A DNA stretch of 64,000 nucleotides, from contig NZ_PGVF01000001.1 in assembly GCF_002860285.1 (NCBI RefSeq), positions 124,001-188,000 on the forward strand, given 5' to 3'. The DNA comes from Bacillus sp. M6-12. GTDB lineage: Bacteria > Bacillota > Bacilli > Bacillales > DSM-1321. The position numbers were made by a program, and so were the translations under genes. Below the pieces are notes generated by a model. The model did not search any database and was not told the DNA's origin. It saw only the letters and a list, made by a program, of their open reading frames with translations. This document shows, piece by piece, positions 57,091 through 64,000 of this stretch; positions within the stretch are counted from its first letter, which is position 1, and each line of letters starts with the position of its first letter.

Positions 57091-58470
57091 ATGAATAAAA
57101 AAGTATTAATCCCAACATTAGCATTAAGTTTTGCTTTACCAGTACAAGCGTTTGCAAGTGAGGTAGAGAGCAATCAAGAACCCAAAACAGAAATAGTAGA
57201 AGCTGGACTTACACCCGATGATTTTATGTATCCCATTGACCAATTAGGGGAATCTATCGGACTTCAATTGGCTGATGAAGGTGTTGAAAAAGCAACAACA
57301 TTAGATGTTATAGCAGAAGAAAGAGTGTCGGAAGTCGCTGAAATGATAGAACAAGGAAATACAGAATTAGTAGCACCAACCTTAGAGGACTATCAAGCAA
57401 CATTAGATGAATTAAACAATGAGTTAGATACAGCCATTGAAAATGGGGAGGATGTAACGGAAGTCATTGTAGCGATGGAAGAAAAATCAGAAATCGAAGA
57501 AGCATTGATAGAAGAAGCGATTGAAACATTGCCTGAATCCGAACAAGAATCTATAAGTGAAGTGATAAAGGAAATGGAAGAACAGTTAGATGAAACGACT
57601 GAAACCGTTGATATTGTAGAAGTAACTGATGAAGCAGAAGGTGATTCACTGAAAAAACAAGTAGCGACTTCTGTTTTAGTAGCCAAAATTGGAGAAGAAG
57701 CACTAAAACAATCACAAGAAAATCAATTAAACGAACGACAAATTTTAGCAATCCAATCTATTGCTGATAAGTCAGGCAAATCATTTGATGAAGTATTAAC
57801 TGTATTTCTTAAAAATGAGAAGGGTATTGGTTCAACAACGAAAGACCTTGGTTTAAAACCAAATGAAGTTATGAAAACTGTGAATCATGATTTTAAAGAA
57901 GCGAAAAAACAAATTCAAAAGCAATTTAAAGAAACAAAAAAAGGGTCTCCAGCAGTTCAAAAAGAATCAGTTGAACAAGAAAGTATCGTAGATTCAGATA
58001 AGTCAATGATTCAAGAAACGGTTGAAGAACCAGTTCAAACGCCAGTACAAACACCAGTACAGAAAAAAGAAGAGGTAAAAGTAAAACCTTCTAAACAACC
58101 AGAATCAAAACAACATTCTGTTACTCATGAAGAAAAATCAAAAGGAAAGTCAGAAGAAAAGAAACAAGAAAAACAATCAAATGCGAATAAAAAAGTAGAA
58201 GAAAAAGCGGTAAACAAACCACACAATCAAGAAGTAAAACATGAAAAGAAAGAAGAACCGAAAAAAATAGAATCAAAAGTAACTGCTCCTTCTCAGGTAA
58301 CAGTTCCGAAAGTAGAAGAAGAAGCAGAAGTAAAGGCACAAATGCCAAAAGCTGAAACAAATCCTCAACCCTCTAAAGAGAAAGAACAGGGAAATAACGG
58401 AGGAGGGAAAGGGAATGGCAACGGTAAAGGTAACGGTCAAGAGAAAGGTAATGGTCATAATGAATCATAG
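57091..58470 (+). CDS. DUF5667 secreted protein with Gly-Asn-Lys tail, 459 aa
   Basis: ATG after AAAGGAG. Signal peptide (cut near AFA-SE), then GLTPDDFMYPIDQLGESI, the DUF5667 start, and a long acidic helical region. The second half is Lys/Glu/Gln/Pro-rich and ends with repeats of GNGKGNG. DUF5667 proteins of Bacillus are exported with similar tails. No anchor seen; perhaps wall-associated through charge. Confidence 0.8.
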   Translation: MNKKVLIPTLALSFALPVQAFASEVESNQEPKTEIVEAGLTPDDFMYPIDQLGESIGLQLADEGVEKATTLDVIAEERVSEVAEMIEQGNTELVAPTLEDYQATLDELNNELDTAIENGEDVTEVIVAMEEKSEIEEALIEEAIETLPESEQESISEVIKEMEEQLDETTETVDIVEVTDEAEGDSLKKQVATSVLVAKIGEEALKQSQENQLNERQILAIQSIADKSGKSFDEVLTVFLKNEKGIGSTTKDLGLKPNEVMKTVNHDFKEAKKQIQKQFKETKKGSPAVQKESVEQESIVDSDKSMIQETVEEPVQTPVQTPVQKKEEVKVKPSKQPESKQHSVTHEEKSKGKSEEKKQEKQSNANKKVEEKAVNKPHNQEVKHEKKEEPKKIESKVTAPSQVTVPKVEEEAEVKAQMPKAETNPQPSKEKEQGNNGGGKGNGNGKGNGQEKGNGHNES

Positions 58471-58483
58471 ATAGGAGCATTTT

Positions 58484-58657
58484 ATGAGAACATGTATAGT
58501 ATGTGAGGAAGTGGTAGACCATAGTAACCTATTAGACGAATTTGAAGCCTTATTTGAGAGAGTTGACCATTCTGGAGTAGAATCCCTTATTGAAAAGGAA
58601 CAAGTCGTTTATGAAGGGCTAATATGCTCTAAAAAATGTTACCATGAATATGTTTAA
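58484..58657 (+). CDS. Small putative zinc-binding protein, 57 aa
   Basis: ATG 58484 after AGGAG. CIVC near the start and CSKKC near the end form a possible zinc site around an acidic helix. No family recognised. Confidence 0.65.
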   Translation: MRTCIVCEEVVDHSNLLDEFEALFERVDHSGVESLIEKEQVVYEGLICSKKCYHEYV

Positions 58658-58660
58658 TCT

Positions 58661-58703
58661 AATAAAAAGGACTCTCTTATTTTTAAAAAGAGAGCCTTTT
58701 TTA
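58661..58703. terminator. Bidirectional terminator
   Basis: AAAAGGACTCTCTT pairs with AAGAGAGCCTTTT, with A and T runs outside. Confidence 0.8.
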
Positions 58704-59090
58704 TAGGAATGGAATAAATTGTGCAAATTGTTGTTGAATAAGAGAAATATAATCTATTGGGAAGAAATACATGACCACACCAACAGCTAAAATCATGATA
58801 AAAATAAGGAGAATGATAATGGCTTGAAGTCTAAAATAAGAGGCGAATAGATTCATGGTTTCGTCATAGACATCTTGTTCATTTTGTATTAATCGTAGAT
58901 TATAATTTAATCGTTTAGCACTTCTGGAAGCACGTAACAAACGAATGCTCAAAATGACAATAAATAAACCTGGAATTGCTCCTACATAAAAAAACGGAAA
59001 TCCAATTAACGCAATTAACGCACCCATTATAAGACCAAACAACCCTATAAACTTACTCCATTTAGCCAATGCTTTCAAATGCTTTTTCAT
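58701..59090 (-). CDS. DUF5362-like membrane protein, 129 aa
   Basis: ATG after GAGGTG. Multi-pass, with VGAIPGLFIVILSIRLLRASRSA, and aligned along its length with the next minus-strand gene (KKLxxWxKFxGxxxL, GAIPGLxxIxxxxxLxxA). Two tandem paralogs suggest a duplicated membrane unit. Function of the family unknown. Confidence 0.75.
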   Translation of the reverse strand: MKKHLKALAKWSKFIGLFGLIMGALIALIGFPFFYVGAIPGLFIVILSIRLLRASRSAKRLNYNLRLIQNEQDVYDETMNLFASYFRLQAIIILLIFIMILAVGVVMYFFPIDYISLIQQQFAQFIPFL

Positions 59091-59185
59091 TTTTTCACCT
59101 CAACCTTTCTCTAAATTTAAAGAAGAAAAAAGATATTTAAAGAAAGTAAATACCTTTTCTCTTTTATCTGTCTCAAAAAACTTTT

Positions 59186-59542
59186 TTATAAACTACTCAT
59201 ACTTGCAAGGCTACCGAAAACACCTAATGCCATAAGTAGAAACATCAATCCATATATCACAAACATAACGATTAATAAAATCCCTTGTGTTTTAAAGAAG
59301 GATAGATAGTTCTTCAATAAAGACTGGAATGCTTCTTCATTGTTTGCTTCATGATATAGTCTGTCTGCATTTTCAGAGGCTTTTATTAACTTCCAACCCA
59401 TATATATCGTCACCAATCCAGGTATAGCTCCTACAAGGAAAGCAAAAGCACCAATAAGCGTAGATAACCCACCAGAAATTAAAAGTGTCCAGCCAACGAA
59501 TTTACCCCAAAAGGATAGTTTTTTCAAATGTTCTTGAATCAC
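59186..59542 (-). CDS. DUF5362-like membrane protein, 118 aa
   Basis: GTG 59542 after GAAGGAGG. Paralog of the gene at 58701, with VGAIPGLVTIYMGWKLIKA. Three hydrophobic segments. Same operon. Confidence 0.75.
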   Translation of the reverse strand: MIQEHLKKLSFWGKFVGWTLLISGGLSTLIGAFAFLVGAIPGLVTIYMGWKLIKASENADRLYHEANNEEAFQSLLKNYLSFFKTQGILLIVMFVIYGLMFLLMALGVFGSLASMSSL

Positions 59543-59694
59543 ATAATCACCTCCTTCTCTTACTAAATAAAAGTCTTATTGTATTGTATAGAAAAGAATT
59601 CCTTTCTATAAATAAAAGGAGATGAATGCTGTTTTATATGTAACCATATTAACCAAACAGTAAGAAATATTTACCTTAAATACGTCAGAAGTTG

Positions 59695-59723
59695 TTGCCT
59701 ATTGTCTATAAATCCTGTATAAT
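59695..59723 (+). promoter_or_regulatory. Promoter with palindromic -35 region
   Basis: TTGCCT and TATAAT spaced 17 nt; the -35 is the start of TTGCCTATTGTCTA (59695-59708). Drives the PARP gene. Confidence 0.7.
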
Positions 59724-59770
59724 AAGATTATAAACAAAGAGAAAACGGTAAACATACAGGAGGCATTGAC

Positions 59771-61135
59771 ATGGGATTAAAAGCGGTTAAATATACAGGG
59801 GATGCAGGTTTTGAAAACTATGAGGTAATTGAAAAGAAGACACTGAATTTCTTGGATGCAATGAATAACTCGAATAAGTTTTATACGATTGAACTTCATC
59901 AGTCAGAGGATAAATCAAACTATCGAGTATTCACTGATTATGGTCGTTTAGGTGGAACATCTACTAAACAAGTACGTGAAACAGATAGTCTTTCAATGGC
60001 TCAAAGAGAGTTTGAAAGCATTGCAAAAAGTAAAGTTAAAAAAGGGTATGCAGAAATTGAATTAGCACAAAGTTCTACTGGCAGTCAAAAAGCGAAAGAA
60101 CTCATTGATGCGACTGAAATCAAACCCAAGAAAACTGCACGTAAAAAGAAAAGTGAACTTGACCCACAGATTCAGCAATTTGTTAAACAAATCTTTGATG
60201 AAGCTGGAAGAAAATTAAGTCACTTGGTTAAAGGGGATATGAACTCTGATGGGGCTTCTCCGCTTGGAAAACTAAGTTCTAAACAAATTGACAAAGGTCG
60301 TTCCATTCTTACAGAAATTGCAGATTTGGTCAACCTACGACCTAACCTAACCACTCAAGATGTTCTTACTTATACAAATGAATATTACCGTAATATTCCA
60401 AAAGTGTTTGGAAGCAAAATCTCACCAGAACAAATTGCGATTAAATCTATTCAACGCATTAGTGATGAAATGGAAATCCTAAAGTTCTATGAAGATGCTC
60501 TTCGTATGGGTGGCGTACTTTATGACGTTGAAAACATCGACAAACAGTACAAATCATTGAACTCTGAAATCGGTATTCTTGACCCAATGAGTGACAAGTA
60601 TCGTGAACTGGTTCATTATGTGAACAGCACAGAAAGTCGTCATCATGGCGTAAACCTTCAAGTAAAACGTATCTTTACGGTTAGACAAAAGAACGCTCCT
60701 GCCTTTGATGATAGTTACGGAAATGTAAAAGAACTGTTTCATGGTAGTCGTTCAGCGAATCTTCCTGGTATTCTATCAACGAATCTTCGACTTCCAAAAT
60801 CACTTGGAAGTGGTGTTGTAATTACAGGAGCAATGTTTGGACCTGGTATTTATTTCGCTTCACAATCGACTAAATCAAGTCAATATTCTTGTAGCCGATT
60901 TGGTGGAACAGCAAACAAATACCCATCAGCGTTCATGTTCGTTGCAGGAGTTGCTTTAGGTAAAGTAAAAGAAGTAGAAAATGCTCACTACTTCCATGAA
61001 GCACCAGCAGGATATGATAGTGTTCGTGGAGTGCAAGGTCGTTCACTATTACACGATGAATACATTGTCTATCGTGAAAACCAACAAGAACTTCGTTATA
61101 TCATTGAATTTGAGCCGAAAAGCAAACGGTATTAA
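59771..61135 (+). CDS. WGR-PARP: bacterial poly(ADP-ribose) polymerase, 454 aa
   Basis: ATG after CAGGAGGC. Domains in order: WGR-like (about 8-95, with DYGRLGG, Tyr replacing Trp at 57), a Lys-rich linker, a helical regulatory domain (about 132-260), and an ART catalytic domain (about 300-454). The H-Y-E triad is visible: His324 (LFHGS), Tyr361 (PGIYFA), Glu430 (HDEYIVY). Glu fits poly- rather than mono-ADP-ribosylation. This is PARP-1/2-like architecture, rare in Firmicutes. In eukaryotes such enzymes sense DNA breaks; here the target is unknown. Confidence 0.92.
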   Translation: MGLKAVKYTGDAGFENYEVIEKKTLNFLDAMNNSNKFYTIELHQSEDKSNYRVFTDYGRLGGTSTKQVRETDSLSMAQREFESIAKSKVKKGYAEIELAQSSTGSQKAKELIDATEIKPKKTARKKKSELDPQIQQFVKQIFDEAGRKLSHLVKGDMNSDGASPLGKLSSKQIDKGRSILTEIADLVNLRPNLTTQDVLTYTNEYYRNIPKVFGSKISPEQIAIKSIQRISDEMEILKFYEDALRMGGVLYDVENIDKQYKSLNSEIGILDPMSDKYRELVHYVNSTESRHHGVNLQVKRIFTVRQKNAPAFDDSYGNVKELFHGSRSANLPGILSTNLRLPKSLGSGVVITGAMFGPGIYFASQSTKSSQYSCSRFGGTANKYPSAFMFVAGVALGKVKEVENAHYFHEAPAGYDSVRGVQGRSLLHDEYIVYRENQQELRYIIEFEPKSKRY

Positions 61136-61146
61136 TTAGTTAATTT

Positions 61147-61180
61147 AAAGCAGGGAGAAGTAATTTCTCCTTGCTTTTTT
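61147..61180 (+). terminator. Rho-independent terminator
   Basis: AAAGCAGGGAGAA pairs with TTCTCCTTGCTTT, followed by TTT. Confidence 0.75.
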
Positions 61181-61217
61181 GTTATAACAATAAAAACAGA
61201 CAGCGAAAGGAGAATAT

Positions 61218-62291
61218 ATGAATAAATACGCTATGATTCAAGTGTTGGAATATGTGAGTCACTTTAACCTTTTCATTCCATTGGATAGAGTGAAGAAACA
61301 AATTCTTGATAATGCAAAATATAAAAGAAAAGGTCTTACGAAAGAAGAAATAATTGAGAAAGGCTTAAATATCTATCCAAAATCAGGAATACAAATTGAT
61401 TCATTATTGGATAGTCTAATTAAAGACAACTATATAGAAACGGTTGAAAAAGAAGAAATCGAGGTACGGTTAAGTCCGAAAGGGATAAATACACTGTTGG
61501 ATTTATATACAGACAATTTATCCGATTCATTTTTGGCTTTTCAAAAAGAAGTAAATGCTTTAACTCAACGAAAAAATGAAACTGATTTCGACCCTGTACA
61601 TGTTGCTGGAATGTACTTTTACAACAGAAGTATAGATAAAATTGAAGAGACCTATTTCACTGATAAGTCCGTACAAGATGAAACACAAAAATATCATGAA
61701 TATATGTTTGAAAAATACGGTTTAAAACCAAACACTGATGATTTCTTGTTACATCTAACACCCAAACTATTTTTACCTGTTGAGGATATGTGGGAAGATG
61801 TAGACCTTATTATAGAGGGGATAGAACTACCACAGTTTCCTATGTTCCTTGATAGACCCTATCCGAATCAACGGTATATAGTTGCTGGAACAAAAATAGG
61901 AAAGGAAAAAATAACAACAGGATTTTATCCGATTATTGCCCCGAAAGATAAGTTTCCTGCAAACAAAGATATTCGTTACCACTGGAAATTAGGGAATGGG
62001 AAAGAAATGATTCATGATATTCACATTGAATTTGAGATAGATAGAGGAAATCTATTTTCAACAGAACAATCATTAAGCAGAAGCAATTGCTTACCTTCAA
62101 TTAGATTGGCTACGTTTGTAGAAGATGTTCCTCTTATTGGAAAAAATCGAAACATCGAATATATAAATAAAGAGGAAAGAGTTTTGCATATAAAAGAAAA
62201 AGTAACGCTTACCTCTTTTCCAACACGACTTCATTCTTGTTTCTTTGCGGATAAAAACTTTGAAAAATGGAGAGAAAAAAGGGATAGGTAA
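61218..62291 (+). CDS. Hypothetical protein, 357 aa
   Basis: ATG after AAAGGAGAA. N-terminal ~110 residues have winged-helix features (KKEEIIEKGLNIYPKSG, KDNYIETVEKEEIEVRLSPKG), the rest is alpha/beta with conserved-looking aromatic blocks. No family recognised. Lies directly after the PARP gene on the same strand, but a terminator separates them, so a functional link is only possible. Confidence 0.7.
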   Translation: MNKYAMIQVLEYVSHFNLFIPLDRVKKQILDNAKYKRKGLTKEEIIEKGLNIYPKSGIQIDSLLDSLIKDNYIETVEKEEIEVRLSPKGINTLLDLYTDNLSDSFLAFQKEVNALTQRKNETDFDPVHVAGMYFYNRSIDKIEETYFTDKSVQDETQKYHEYMFEKYGLKPNTDDFLLHLTPKLFLPVEDMWEDVDLIIEGIELPQFPMFLDRPYPNQRYIVAGTKIGKEKITTGFYPIIAPKDKFPANKDIRYHWKLGNGKEMIHDIHIEFEIDRGNLFSTEQSLSRSNCLPSIRLATFVEDVPLIGKNRNIEYINKEERVLHIKEKVTLTSFPTRLHSCFFADKNFEKWREKRDR

Positions 62292-62296
62292 TAATA

Positions 62297-62328
62297 AAGA
62301 GGCTTTCCTAAAAGGAAGGTCTTTTTTC
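62297..62328 (+). terminator. Rho-independent terminator
   Basis: AGAGGCTTTCC / GGAAGGTCTT stem (with G-T pairs), then TTTT. Confidence 0.7.
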
Positions 62329-62413
62329 TTGAAAATAACTTTATAAAATTGACGAAAAACATTCTATTTAGGCTATAATAAAGACATGGCAGTGTAAGAA
62401 TAGGGGGAAGCAT

Positions 62414-63256
62414 ATGAAATATATTCTATCAAATGACGATAAGTTTTCACTTGAAATAGAAGCAGATATAAAGAGGAAAATAAAAGGATATGTGATTGTT
62501 AGTAAAAAAGAAACGATAAATGAATTTATTGAGAAGGATATACATGATTTATATGAATTAAACGAATCTGAAATGAATTTTTCATTTGAGAGTGAAACAA
62601 TTCCTTCTTTTTGTGAGAAATACATAATTGAACCACTTTTACCGAACCAAAAAGTAACGAATGTATCTATTTATCACGAAGGGGAAACTATACATGAAAT
62701 TGGTTTGCCTATAACGGTGTTAATATTTGAACCCAATAAACCAGCATATGAAAAAGAAGTTCCATATACTCGAAAATCCTTTTCAGATATAGTGAACGGA
62801 CATCCAGAGTATGTAACGCTAAGTGAAGATTTGGTTTTAATCTGTAATGAAGAAGGAATGTTGATAAATCTTCCACAGCACAGAGGCTTTTATGGGACAT
62901 TTTTAGTTGCAGGATTAGTTAATGGCTGGTCAGCTTCTTTAACAAAAGAACAAATAAAAAAAGTGAAAACGGTATTAGACAAAAAAGAAAACTTTGAAAG
63001 TAAGAGCAAATATTTAAAAGAATACTTTCAAACACATGATATTCCAAGAAAAGTGTTTTTTTATGAATTTGATAATATTTCTTCTCATATAGGAACAGAA
63101 TCTATCATTGAGTTTCTTCTTTCACAAGAAAGCAAAGAACAATTGCAAATGATAGAATTAGAAATTAGAGATATTGAAAGAAATCAAAAAGACATATACC
63201 CATACTTAAAAAGTGTGGGTTATCAGATGGCAAAAAGACAGAACAAAAGATTCTAA
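62414..63256 (+). CDS. DUF3846-like protein with N-terminal extension, 280 aa
   Basis: ATG after AGGGGGAAG. The first ~95 residues have no match; residues ~95-280 align with the 41257 protein (CNEEGMLINLPQHRGFYGTFLV, KTVLDKKENFESKSKYL). Soluble. Function unknown. Confidence 0.7.
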   Translation: MKYILSNDDKFSLEIEADIKRKIKGYVIVSKKETINEFIEKDIHDLYELNESEMNFSFESETIPSFCEKYIIEPLLPNQKVTNVSIYHEGETIHEIGLPITVLIFEPNKPAYEKEVPYTRKSFSDIVNGHPEYVTLSEDLVLICNEEGMLINLPQHRGFYGTFLVAGLVNGWSASLTKEQIKKVKTVLDKKENFESKSKYLKEYFQTHDIPRKVFFYEFDNISSHIGTESIIEFLLSQESKEQLQMIELEIRDIERNQKDIYPYLKSVGYQMAKRQNKRF

Positions 63257-63281
63257 GAGCTACTTCGGTGGCTCTTTTTTA
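63255..63281 (+). terminator. Rho-independent terminator
   Basis: AAGAGCTAC TTCG GTGGCTCTT with a TTCG tetraloop, then TTTT. Confidence 0.85.
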
Positions 63282-63331
63282 TGTAAAAAAGCATGAAAAT
63301 TTAAAAACAATAAATTTTTTTCATAAGTATA

Positions 63332-63360
63332 TTGACTATAGTCAAAAATGACTATATAAT
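63332..63360 (+). promoter_or_regulatory. Promoter with perfect palindrome
   Basis: TTGACT (63332) and TATAAT (63355) with 17 nt between. TTGACTATAGTCAA (63332-63345) is a perfect palindrome and the best copy in the window. Drives the chemotaxis gene. Confidence 0.8.
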
Positions 63361-63425
63361 AAGAAAGTAAATATCGTGTTTAATACGAATTAATTTAAAT
63401 TACATCAGGGAGGGTCATACATAGT

Positions 63426-64000
63426 ATGAAAGGATTAAACGATATTAAAATTTCTCACAAATTAATAGGAGGTTTCTTGGCGACATCGCTTTTTGTTGGT
63501 GTTGTGGGAGGAATCGGCATTACAAATATGTCTCAAATTAATGAGAACGCTAAAACCATTTCAGAAAGTAATTTACTGGAAATTCAAGCAATGTCTGCGG
63601 TTAATTACACTGTAACAGAAACCAAATCAAGCACAAACGAATTAATTAACATTGCGAATAAAAACCAGATAGAAAAAATCGCAACAGAAATTGACAATCT
63701 CGCTAAACAGTCAAATGGGAATGTTTCAAAATATGAACAACTTGAATTGACTGATGCTGAAAAAAAGGAATTTGAACAGTTTAAAATATCCCTTAAAGAA
63801 TATCGAGAAGCCAGAGGTCAACTTCTTGAGCTGGTAAGACAAGGGAATTATGAGAAAGCGATTGAGCTTAGTGAGACAGATTACAAAGGGAAAAGAGATA
63901 AAGTCATTAACGAAATCAATTTCATCATAGAAAAGTCTATGAAGGAATCAGAAGAAATTAAAGATAAAAACGAAGCACTATATGAATCTTCTTTTACTAT
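63426..64000 (+). CDS. Methyl-accepting chemotaxis protein, N-terminal part (runs off window)
   Basis: ATG 63426 after AGGGAGGG, somewhat far upstream. Translation starts MKGLNDIKISHKLIGGFLAT, then a transmembrane segment and a four-helix-bundle sensor (4HB_MCP) with LLEIQAMSAVNYTVTETKS and a long helical region; the open frame continues past the window (191 codons visible). Family members sense small ligands or redox state and signal through CheA/CheW. The HAMP and signalling domains are not in view. Confidence 0.8.
   Translation, partial: MKGLNDIKISHKLIGGFLATSLFVGVVGGIGITNMSQINENAKTISESNLLEIQAMSAVNYTVTETKSSTNELINIANKNQIEKIATEIDNLAKQSNGNVSKYEQLELTDAEKKEFEQFKISLKEYREARGQLLELVRQGNYEKAIELSETDYKGKRDKVINEINFIIEKSMKESEEIKDKNEALYESSFT

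Noticed and set aside
57091..58470. Repeats in the gene encoding the Gly-Asn-Lys tail as a possible CRISPR or tandem repeat locus
   Set aside because: The repeats are short in-frame codon repeats within a protein tail; there are no spacers of even length.
1..64000. Interpretation as a phage genome
   Set aside because: No terminase, portal, capsid, tail or lysis cassette is visible, while lipoproteins, a chemoreceptor and an importer pair are present. A jumbo phage cannot be fully excluded from this window alone.
1..64000. tRNA, rRNA, insertion sequences and CRISPR arrays
   Set aside because: No cloverleaf-like sequence, transposase motif, long terminal inverted repeat or regularly spaced repeat array was found by reading.

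Overview
The window is a low-GC stretch of a Gram-positive genome, most likely Bacillaceae. Nearly every gene has a strong AGGAG-type ribosome binding site, GTG and TTG starts are common, and there are clear relatives of SpoVG, YhaM, AbrB, DUF4317 and DUF5362 proteins. Most genes are small, unrecognised and arranged in short operons on both strands. I see no rRNA, tRNA, ribosomal protein or central metabolism gene and no phage structural gene. Together this looks like an accessory replicon (a large plasmid or similar element) rather than core chromosome; that is an inference, because no replication or partition gene is visible.

Layout. 1-7 kb: small hypothetical genes, mainly a plus-strand operon (1.5-5.3 kb), several ending in putative zinc-binding cysteine pairs. 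7-9.6 kb: a minus-strand operon of small cytosolic proteins in which a C-terminal domain is duplicated. 9.8-16.8 kb: a plus-strand series with three paralogous ~100-residue proteins, a PrcB-like lipoprotein, a protein-kinase-like protein and an orphan nucleotidyltransferase. 16.8-28.3 kb: a PolA-type 5'-3' exonuclease, a glycine-rich/DUF1399-like membrane protein with a Cys-Gly tail, a probable cobalamin uptake pair (ECF S component plus DUF4430 lipoprotein), an AI-2E family transporter, a DUF2085 protein, a possible type I toxin, a zinc metalloprotease-like protein, a lipoprotein and an SSB-like OB-fold protein. 28.3-38 kb: SpoVG, many small genes, and a secreted ComEC-type metallo-beta-lactamase domain protein followed by DUF3006. 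38-49 kb: a LysM-NlpC/P60 cell-wall hydrolase, a double AbrB-type regulator, a YhaM-type exoribonuclease, a cluster of membrane/coiled-coil proteins and a DUF4317 protein. 49-64 kb: a TVP38/VTT membrane protein, an HTH protein, lipoproteins, a UvrD/PcrA-like helicase, a DUF5667 secreted protein, two DUF5362 paralogs, a WGR-PARP enzyme, a DUF3846-like protein and the start of a methyl-accepting chemotaxis protein.

The strongest unexplained signal is regulatory. A 14-bp palindrome close to TTGACTATAGTCAA occurs at about thirteen intergenic sites across the whole window. At some it forms the -35 region, at others it lies in the spacer or just downstream of the -10, which fits a common DNA-binding regulator. 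The genes behind it include the exonuclease, helicase, PARP, LysM hydrolase, DUF4317 and chemotaxis genes. A second recurrent signal, AAAACAGGT, sits 14-16 nt after -10 boxes that lack an obvious -35. The exonuclease, SSB-like protein, helicase, YhaM-like nuclease and PARP suggest the element carries its own nucleic-acid maintenance or stress-response set, partly under one regulator.
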